This document shows, in pieces, positions 6,294-11,127 of a DNA stretch of 11,127 bases. The first letter of the stretch is position 1. The number at the start of each line of letters is the position of its first letter. The position numbers were made by a program, and so were the translations under genes. Below the pieces are notes generated by a model. That model did not search any database, had not been told where the DNA came from, and worked only from the letters and a program-made list of their open reading frames with translations. Source of the stretch: Mariprofundaceae bacterium (GTDB lineage: Bacteria; Pseudomonadota; Zetaproteobacteria; Mariprofundales; Mariprofundaceae); NCBI GenBank assembly GCA_030950835.1, contig JAUZQU010000112.1, positions 1 to 11,127 of the forward strand, in the 5' to 3' direction.

Positions 6294-6839
6294 ATGATGG
6301 CGAAAAAGTACACTAAAATGGCATTGATTGCTTTAGCAGCAGCAAGTTTATTTTTTGCGGGTTGCGGCGGCAAAGGCGATGCAGCATTAAGTAATAGCCA
6401 GCAAATGATGGATGCCAAACAAGCTCAAGCAGATGCGGATGCAGCAGCGCTAGCAGATACAGGCGCTATGGGTACATCTGGAGGCTCAGAGGGAAATATG
6501 GCAGAGAAACCATCTACCAACTCGGTATACTTCACTTTTGATAGCGCAAATATTGATGATGCGGGTAATATGATTTTAGTTGAGTATGCAGCATGGTTGA
6601 ATGCCAATGCTGATGTAAGTGTTACTGTAGAAGGTCATTGCGATGAGCGTGGTAGCAAAGAGTACAACTTAGCCTTGGGTGATCAGCGTGCCAGCATGGT
6701 GCGTGATGTACTGGTTGCTAACGGTGTAGCAGCAGGACGTGTAGATACAGTTTCATACGGTGAAGGACGTGCGGTATGTAGCGGAACAGGTCAAGCTTGT
6801 TGGGCACAAAATCGTCATGGTGATGTCGTTAATCGTTAA
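6294..6839 (+). CDS. pal: Peptidoglycan-associated lipoprotein Pal
   Basis: The 181-residue lipoprotein is the outer-membrane anchor of the Tol-Pal system, which binds peptidoglycan and keeps the outer membrane attached during constriction. It shows a lysine-containing n-region, a hydrophobic core and lipobox FAGC with Cys24. An Ala/Asp/Gln-rich spacer follows (about 29-75), then an OmpA-like domain: VYFTFDSANI (78-87), VEGHCDERGSKEYNLALGDQRA (112-133, with Asp117 and Arg132 at the usual diaminopimelate-contact region), and a C-terminal pair of Cys before CWAQNR. The end reads NRHGD rather than the usual NRRAD. ATG 6294 has AAGGGGA 9 nt upstream; ATG 6297 is an equal alternative. tolQRAB is not upstream, which is unusual. 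Confidence 0.93.
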   Translation: MMAKKYTKMALIALAAASLFFAGCGGKGDAALSNSQQMMDAKQAQADADAAALADTGAMGTSGGSEGNMAEKPSTNSVYFTFDSANIDDAGNMILVEYAAWLNANADVSVTVEGHCDERGSKEYNLALGDQRASMVRDVLVANGVAAGRVDTVSYGEGRAVCSGTGQACWAQNRHGDVVNR

Positions 6840-6847
6840 TTCGTAGT

Positions 6848-7642
6848 TTGTTGGTGAAAACAACTTCCTATATATCAAAACCATCAGCTTTGCTGGTGGT
6901 TTTGTCGTTGGTGCTGCTTTCAGGTTGTATGGCAGCTAAACCTGCGGAAGACTTATGGTTAAAAGATAAAGATTTGGTTCTCCAATCTTTACAAGATGCA
7001 CATATGGAAAATGTAAAATTAAGAGAGCGCGTAGGTGAACTTGATTTGCGGATGGTGGATTTGGAGCGTGTTGCTTCTAAACAGTCCTCAAAGATTAAAG
7101 CTTTAGAAGCTACGCCGCCGCAACGTGTAAGTGCAAAAAAGAAGAAAAAAAACAACAAGCGTAAAGCAATAAGTCTGAAACAACGATTGGATAAACTCTC
7201 TGCTCAACTCATTATTCCAGCAGTGCCAACAGTAAAAGTGAAGCTATCTGCAGCTGATGAGAAAAATGCATACACTGCGGCATACCTGGCCTTAAAAAGT
7301 GGGCGTTATGAGGAAGCATCTGCAGGTTTTACAGCGGTGATTCGTAGTCATCCTGAGGGTGAATATACTGACCAAGCCTATTATTGGTTGGGCGAAAGTT
7401 ATGTTGCCCAACGTCAATTTCAAGATGCTATAAAAGCTTTTAGCGCTGTCATCAACAAGTTTCCGCAAGGGGCGAAACATGCCGCTGGATTGCTGAAACT
7501 GGCAACGACTTACCAGAGCTTAAATCAACTTACGGATGCGCGAGCCGCCTTGAGTCGGGTCATTCAAGAGCACCCTGATAGCCGCACAGCAGAACGCGCA
7601 AGGGTGTTGTTGCAAAGTATGTCTGCAGGAGCAGCACCATAA
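6848..7642 (+). CDS. cpoB: CpoB/YbgF-like lipoprotein with coiled coil and TPR repeats
   Basis: CpoB coordinates peptidoglycan synthesis with Tol-driven outer-membrane constriction. This copy (264 residues from TTG 6848) has a signal ending in lipobox LSGC (Cys27), so it is probably lipidated, whereas E. coli CpoB is a soluble periplasmic protein. Residues 43-88 form a coiled coil, as in the trimerising N-terminus of YbgF. A run of lysines (97-106) and a linker follow, then TPR-like repeats from about residue 138 (AYLALKSGRYEEA, DQAYYWLGESYVAQRQFQDAI, KLATTYQSLNQLTDA). Start choice is uncertain: TTG 6848, TTG 6851 and GTG 6854 are in frame and none has a Shine-Dalgarno. Later starts would remove the charged n-region. 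The gene begins 8 bp after pal. A terminator-like hairpin lies in its signal-peptide codons. Confidence 0.88.
   Translation: MLVKTTSYISKPSALLVVLSLVLLSGCMAAKPAEDLWLKDKDLVLQSLQDAHMENVKLRERVGELDLRMVDLERVASKQSSKIKALEATPPQRVSAKKKKKNNKRKAISLKQRLDKLSAQLIIPAVPTVKVKLSAADEKNAYTAAYLALKSGRYEEASAGFTAVIRSHPEGEYTDQAYYWLGESYVAQRQFQDAIKAFSAVINKFPQGAKHAAGLLKLATTYQSLNQLTDARAALSRVIQEHPDSRTAERARVLLQSMSAGAAP
6876..6904 (+). terminator. Terminator-like hairpin inside the first codons of cpoB
   Basis: Bases 6876-6888 pair with 6892-6904 to give a 13 bp stem with a single G-U pair (6884:6896) around a TTT loop. The base of the stem is AAAA on the left and TTTT on the right, so the right arm ends in the short U run expected of an intrinsic terminator. 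It lies 37 bp after the pal stop but within the cpoB signal-peptide codons. It could end part of the pal transcripts or act as an attenuator, with ribosomes on cpoB melting it. Confidence 0.55.
7627..7631 (+). promoter_or_regulatory. Shine-Dalgarno that places the queE start at AUA 7639
   Basis: AGGAG lies near the end of cpoB, 7 nt before the ATA at 7639-7641. No ATG, GTG or TTG follows in the queE frame until TTG 7708, which is too late to include the conserved N-terminus. Confidence 0.55.
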
Positions 7643-8301
7643 CTACAGCTATCGCGGGTTCGCTGCGTATCCATGAAATTTATCAAAGCATCCAAGGCGA
7701 AAGTACCTTGGCAGGTTTGCCGTGTACCTTCATCCGTTTAGCAGGTTGTCCGTTGCAGTGTGTGTATTGTGATACACCACAAGCGATACCTTTGGACTCA
7801 GGCGAAAATCAAGATTTAACGCGCTTACTGGAAGAGCTACACCCTGTGCAAACCCCTGTGGTTTTGGTCACAGGTGGTGAACCTTTGGCACAAAAAAACT
7901 GCACTCAACTTCTACAAGCTCTATTACCCATCTATCAGCATGTGCAACTCGAGACTTCGGGTGCTTATGATATTTCGATTGTGCCTGATGATGTAGCAGT
8001 GATTTTAGACATTAAAACACCTGCTAGTGGTGAATGTGCGCGTAACCGTTGGCAAAATATGGAGATATTGCGCCCCAATACGGAAATTAAGTTTGTTTTA
8101 ATGGATGAAGGTGATTATACGTGGGCAAAAGAGATTATTCAAAAGTATGATTTAAGCCGTTATACGTTGTTGATGTCTTGTGTGTGGCAAGCTTTGGACC
8201 CCCAAGATTTGGCGGCATGGATTGTGCGCGATCAGCTTGCGGTGCGTTTACAACTCCAGTTGCACAAATACATTTGGGGCGCCAAGGCAACAGGCGTTTA
8301 A
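7639..8301 (+). CDS. queE: 7-carboxy-7-deazaguanine synthase QueE, probable AUA start
   Basis: QueE is a radical-SAM enzyme that converts carboxy-tetrahydropterin to 7-carboxy-7-deazaguanine on the way to preQ0 and queuosine. From ATA 7639 the protein has 220 residues, normal for the family. LRIHEIYQSIQGES (9-22) is the conserved N-terminus with the Gln-Gly-Glu substrate motif. Cys37, Cys41 and Cys44 form the CX3CX2C cluster motif (RLAGCPLQCVYCDTP), and VTGGEP is the SAM-contact motif. The only standard start in frame, TTG 7708, would cut off the QGE motif. The frame is open back to 7582 (TAG 7579-7581) with no ATG, GTG or TTG before 7708. AGGAG 7 nt before ATA, and the ATAA overlap with the cpoB stop, support AUA. 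CTG 7663 is a weaker alternative. Confidence 0.88.
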   Translation: MTTAIAGSLRIHEIYQSIQGESTLAGLPCTFIRLAGCPLQCVYCDTPQAIPLDSGENQDLTRLLEELHPVQTPVVLVTGGEPLAQKNCTQLLQALLPIYQHVQLETSGAYDISIVPDDVAVILDIKTPASGECARNRWQNMEILRPNTEIKFVLMDEGDYTWAKEIIQKYDLSRYTLLMSCVWQALDPQDLAAWIVRDQLAVRLQLQLHKYIWGAKATGV

Positions 8302-8316
8302 GGGTTCGGAGTACAG

Positions 8317-9006
8317 ATGCAGGAAAACAATAAAACACGTGCGGTAGTCTTGCTTTCAGGCGGTTTGGATTCGACCACTGCTTTGGCTTGGGCCAGCCTA
8401 AAACAAGATTGGGACTGCTACACGATTGCCTTTGATTATGGGCAGCGTCATCGCATTGAGCTTGAAGCATCAGCTCAAGTTGCGCAGGTCTTCAAGAGCA
8501 AACGACATCAAGTCATCGCTGTAGACTTGCAAGCCATTGGCGGATCTGCTTTAACCAGCGATATAGATGTGCCTAAGGACATGCAAGATGCAGCAGGTAT
8601 TCCTGCAACGTATGTGCCAGCGCGCAACCTGATTTTTTTATCGCTGGCAGCAGCTTTTGCGGAAACTGTGGGTGCGAACAAGTTGGTGATTGGAGCCAAT
8701 ATCGTCGATTATTCAGGTTATCCTGATTGCAGACCAGACTTTTTAACTGCTTTTACGCGAGCTGCCGATTTGGGGACTAAAGTTGGTGTGCAAGCAGGTG
8801 GTTTTGAGGTGGTTGCGCCTTTGATTAAGTTGAGCAAGGCAGAAATTATTCAGCTGGGTTTGAGTTTGGGTGTGGATTATGCGATGACACGTTCATGTTA
8901 TGACCCTGATGCTGCTGGTCAGCCATGTGGACATTGTGACTCTTGTCATTTTCGTTTACAGGGTTTTGCCGAAATCAAGCAACAAGACCCGCTTTTAAGC
9001 AGCTAA
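8317..9006 (+). CDS. queC: 7-cyano-7-deazaguanine synthase QueC
   Basis: QueC uses ATP and ammonia to turn 7-carboxy-7-deazaguanine, the product of QueE, into preQ0, so the adjacent queE makes one pathway segment. The 229-residue protein carries the PP-loop SGGLDS at 14-19, followed by TIAFDYGQRHRIE, and YVPARNLIFLSLAAAFAE and PDCRPDFLTAF in the middle. The C-terminal zinc site is Cys194, Cys204, Cys207 and Cys210 (CGHCDSC). All expected residues are present. ATG 8317 has GGAG 5 nt upstream and begins 15 bp after queE. queD is not in the window. Confidence 0.95.
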   Translation: MQENNKTRAVVLLSGGLDSTTALAWASLKQDWDCYTIAFDYGQRHRIELEASAQVAQVFKSKRHQVIAVDLQAIGGSALTSDIDVPKDMQDAAGIPATYVPARNLIFLSLAAAFAETVGANKLVIGANIVDYSGYPDCRPDFLTAFTRAADLGTKVGVQAGGFEVVAPLIKLSKAEIIQLGLSLGVDYAMTRSCYDPDAAGQPCGHCDSCHFRLQGFAEIKQQDPLLSS

Positions 9007-9008
9007 AG

Positions 9009-9800
9009 ATGCCTACATCAGCCCATATCCAAGACGTGAGCCAAATGGATAGAGGTCTGGCGTATGCGGAGGCTTGTTTTGAAACATTTCGGGTGATTCA
9101 GGGTGACATTTTTCAATGGCAAGCGCATTGGCAACGTTTAAGTCGTGGCATGTCGGCTTTTGCGCTGGATATTCAAGTGTATCAAGCTGAAGTGTATGCA
9201 CATTGCCTTAGCACTGCCCAAGCGCAGGGTGAAGATGTGTTGCTGCGCTTAACGGTGAGTGGTGGGCAGGCAGAATGGGGGCTAAACCAAACAAGTGAAC
9301 CTCTATTTTATGTGCAATGTTTGCCTTTTCAAGCCGCTTTACCCTTAGATTTACATCGTGTGGACTACCCCTTTGCTTTACAACATAAAATTGCCAAATT
9401 TACCGCAGATTATGCCGAAAGATTACGTGTCATTCAGCTCTTGCGGCAAAAAGAACCCAGCTTGCAGTCTACACAATATCTTTTTTGCCAAGATGGGCAT
9501 GTGTTAAGCGCTTTAACCTCCAATATTTTGCTGTTTCAGCAGAACCAGTGGAAAATGCCGCATGGAGTGGGTATTTTGCAAGGTATTGTGGGCGAATTTC
9601 TTGTGCAACAAGGGGTTGTACTTAGCCAAAGTTGCCCCGTAGAGATGTTAGAGGATTGCCAAGCCATGCTCAGTCTGAATTGTGGGCAATTCATGGTTGC
9701 TGTGTCATCCATAGATGGGCGGGATTTGGATACTGGGCATAGAGCAATCGACGATATTCGCGATATTTTGGGTCAAGAAAAGGGAGTTAATCTTGTTTAA
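9009..9800 (+). CDS. pabC: Aminodeoxychorismate lyase PabC (fold-type IV PLP enzyme)
   Basis: PabC splits 4-amino-4-deoxychorismate into p-aminobenzoate and pyruvate for folate synthesis. The 263-residue protein shows the fold-type IV pattern: DRGLAYAEACFETFRV (14-29) at the N-terminus, the likely PLP-binding Lys130 in KFTADYAERL, SALTSNILLF and GILQGIVGEFLVQQG in the phosphate-binding part. The usual Glu before the TSN-like segment is not evident (VLSALTSN). A branched-chain aminotransferase or D-amino-acid transaminase of the same fold is possible, but the pabC-mltG pairing, also known in E. coli, supports PabC. ATG 9009 begins 2 bp after queC. An upstream start at 8943 inside queC is rejected because it adds unrelated residues. 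Confidence 0.85.
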   Translation: MPTSAHIQDVSQMDRGLAYAEACFETFRVIQGDIFQWQAHWQRLSRGMSAFALDIQVYQAEVYAHCLSTAQAQGEDVLLRLTVSGGQAEWGLNQTSEPLFYVQCLPFQAALPLDLHRVDYPFALQHKIAKFTADYAERLRVIQLLRQKEPSLQSTQYLFCQDGHVLSALTSNILLFQQNQWKMPHGVGILQGIVGEFLVQQGVVLSQSCPVEMLEDCQAMLSLNCGQFMVAVSSIDGRDLDTGHRAIDDIRDILGQEKGVNLV

Positions 9801-10794
9801 ACGATGGTCATGGTTAAAAAAAGGTGTGTTGTGCTGTATGATGTTGATCTTGGTGTTGGCAGTTTATGGCTGGCAAGTGACGCAGCAGACCTTGTTGCTG
9901 CAGCAACAGCAAGTATTGATTCCTGCGGGCTCTTCAAGCGTAAGTATTGGGCAACGTTTAGCGCAACAGCAGGTCATCAGCTCAGCGCAGCATTTCCGCT
10001 GGTTGACCCGTCTTACAGCTAAAGCCACCAGCCTCAAGCCAGGGCTTTATATTTTTGAGGGTGAGCTGTCCATGTGGGATGTGTTAAACATCATCAGCAA
10101 GGGTGAAGTGCAGCAGTTTAAGGTGACGATTCCTGAAGGTTTACGTTGTACAGAAATGATACAACTGCTTGCTAAGCGTACGCAAACAGAGGTAAAGCAG
10201 TGGCAAGAGGCGCTGTTGGAATTTGGCGATATTCAAGACATTGAAGGTTTGTTTCTGCCAGAAACCTACCAGTATACCCAGCCCATCTCAGCAAAACGTG
10301 TGCTGCAACAGATGCACAGAGCGAGAGCTCAAGTCGAAGCTGATTTGGCTGCCGAATTAGGCTGGTCAGAGGTGCAAATACGAGCTAATCGTATTATGGC
10401 ATCTATCATTGAAAAAGAAACGGCGTTGCCACATGAGCGGGTTTGGGTGTCCGCTGCGATACACAACCGCCTGCGCCTTGGTATGCCATTACAAATGGAT
10501 CCGACTGTGATTTATGGCATTTACCGCACACAAGGCAGTTTTTCAGGCAACTTGAGACGACAAGATTTGCGTAGTGATAGCCCTTGGAATACGTACACAC
10601 GTTCAGGCTTGCCCCTCAGCCCCATTGCAAACCCTGGCGCAGCGAGCTTGCGGGCAGCTGCTTACCCTGCAGATGTAGACTACCTCTATTTTGTAGCCGA
10701 TGGTACAGGTGGTCATGCCTTTGCGGCTACGCTTGCCCAGCATAATGCCAATGTGCGGCAGTGGATTCAAATTGAGCGCAACAAGGCAAACTAG
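9793..10794 (+). CDS. mltG: Endolytic murein transglycosylase MltG (YceG), TTG start
   Basis: MltG cleaves nascent peptidoglycan strands at the inner membrane and may set glycan chain length. The 333-residue protein has a charged N-terminus (KRWSWLKK), one transmembrane segment (about 11-28), a LysM-like periplasmic part with PAGSSSVSIGQRL, and the YceG catalytic domain. This has EGLFLPETYQY (151-161), IMASIIEKETALPHER (201-216, catalytic Glu207), NRLRLGMPLQMDPTVIYG (225-242) and the closing SGLPLSPIANPGAASLRAA. Start TTG 9793 is chosen because AAGGGAG ends 6 nt upstream and it gives the right membrane anchor. It overlaps the pabC stop by 8 bp (TTGTTTAA). A long hairpin follows before recA. 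Confidence 0.93.
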   Translation: MFKRWSWLKKGVLCCMMLILVLAVYGWQVTQQTLLLQQQQVLIPAGSSSVSIGQRLAQQQVISSAQHFRWLTRLTAKATSLKPGLYIFEGELSMWDVLNIISKGEVQQFKVTIPEGLRCTEMIQLLAKRTQTEVKQWQEALLEFGDIQDIEGLFLPETYQYTQPISAKRVLQQMHRARAQVEADLAAELGWSEVQIRANRIMASIIEKETALPHERVWVSAAIHNRLRLGMPLQMDPTVIYGIYRTQGSFSGNLRRQDLRSDSPWNTYTRSGLPLSPIANPGAASLRAAAYPADVDYLYFVADGTGGHAFAATLAQHNANVRQWIQIERNKAN

Positions 10795-10853
10795 CTCAAC
10801 AACGCTGGTCATGCTTAGATGTGCAAGCTGCTGATGTTTGGCAGCGGATTATT

Positions 10854-10886
10854 TCCGCCCTGATACTGGCAAAGCATCAGGGCGGA
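10854..10886 (+). terminator. GC-rich hairpin, probable terminator between mltG and recA
   Basis: Bases 10854-10864 pair perfectly with 10876-10886 (11 bp, TCCGCCCTGAT with its complement) around an 11-nt loop. It lies 60 bp after the mltG stop and 46 bp before recA. The run behind it (TGTTACGTTT) is a poor U tract, so it may be an inefficient or Rho-assisted terminator or an RNA-stabilising 3' structure. Confidence 0.55.
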
Positions 10887-10932
10887 TGTTACGTTTCGGG
10901 ATAGTTGAATACGGATGATTGAGAGGATGACC

Positions 10933-11127
10933 ATGTCGGATAACAAAGCAAAAGCACTAGAAACAGCACTGGCTCAAATTGAGAAACAGTTTGGCACAGG
11001 CACCATTATGCGCATGGGTGACCAAGCACGTGTTGATATTGAAGTGATTGGTTCTGGTTCTTTGGCTTTGGATTCAGCTTTGGGTATAGGTGGTTATCCA
11101 CGCGGTCGTATTATTGAAATTTACGGG
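10933..11127 (+). CDS. recA: Recombinase RecA, N-terminal part (truncated by the window end)
   Basis: The first 65 residues of RecA are present. They include ALETALAQIEKQFGTGTIMRMG and GSGSLALDSALGIGGYPRGRIIEIYG, the stretch leading to the Walker A motif, which falls just past the window. RecA forms filaments on single-stranded DNA for recombination and triggers LexA cleavage in the SOS response. ATG 10933 has GAGAGGA 5 nt upstream. The usual GKG before IMR reads GTG here. No gamma-type LexA box (CTGT-N8-ACAG) is seen upstream. A weak GTTT-N7-GTTG direct repeat lies at 10893-10907. Confidence 0.95.
   Translation, partial: MSDNKAKALETALAQIEKQFGTGTIMRMGDQARVDIEVIGSGSLALDSALGIGGYPRGRIIEIYG

Noticed and set aside
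7708..8301. queE starting at TTG 7708
   Set aside because: It would remove the conserved LRIHEIYQSIQGE segment needed for substrate binding, and no ribosome binding site precedes it.
8943..9008. Earlier start of pabC within queC
   Set aside because: It would overlap the conserved zinc-site end of queC and adds unrelated residues; ATG 9009 fits the family.
1..11127. CRISPR arrays, tRNA genes, insertion sequences, long direct repeats
   Set aside because: None were visible on either strand by inspection.

Overview
The window is a gene-dense stretch of about 11 kb from a Gram-negative bacterial chromosome. The Gram-negative assignment rests on Pal, CpoB, outer-membrane-type lipoproteins and MltG. 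The pal-cpoB-queE-queC order and the RecA N-terminus point to Proteobacteria. A less-studied lineage such as Zetaproteobacteria would fit, but that is a guess. No tRNA, rRNA, CRISPR array or insertion sequence was seen.

Region 1 (1-4008, plus strand): the C-terminus of a probable RmuC protein comes first, then about 200 bp with only broken or very short frames. A compact run of six genes follows: a HepT-type HEPN toxin, its MntA-type minimal nucleotidyltransferase, a DUF4438 protein, a secreted DUF4124/retropepsin-like aspartic protease, a Nit1-type amidase and a YigZ/IMPACT protein. The first four overlap one another and the last two gaps are 4 and 15 bp, so it reads as one transcript. It mixes a toxin-antitoxin pair with housekeeping and unknown genes.

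Region 2 (4058-6086, minus strand): a lipoprotein of unknown family lies upstream of a WspR-like response-regulator diguanylate cyclase. The cyclase has a normal receiver domain and inhibitory site, but its signature motif reads ASEEF instead of GGEEF.

Region 3 (6087-10794, plus strand): a divergent intergenic region holds a perfect DnaA-box 9-mer. The run pal-cpoB-queE-queC-pabC-mltG follows. It covers envelope constriction (Pal, CpoB), preQ0 synthesis for queuosine (QueE, QueC), p-aminobenzoate synthesis for folate (PabC) and a peptidoglycan lytic transglycosylase (MltG). tolQRAB is not upstream of pal. Two expression features stand out: a terminator-like hairpin inside the first codons of cpoB, and a queE gene whose only well-placed start is an AUA codon overlapping the cpoB stop as ATAA.

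Region 4 (10795-11127): a strong GC-rich hairpin separates mltG from recA, which runs off the window after 65 codons.

The items most worth checking are the AUA start of queE, the attenuator-like hairpin in cpoB, the HepT/MntA pair coupled to DUF4438 (with a possibly missing third catalytic carboxylate in MntA), and the degenerate cyclase motif.
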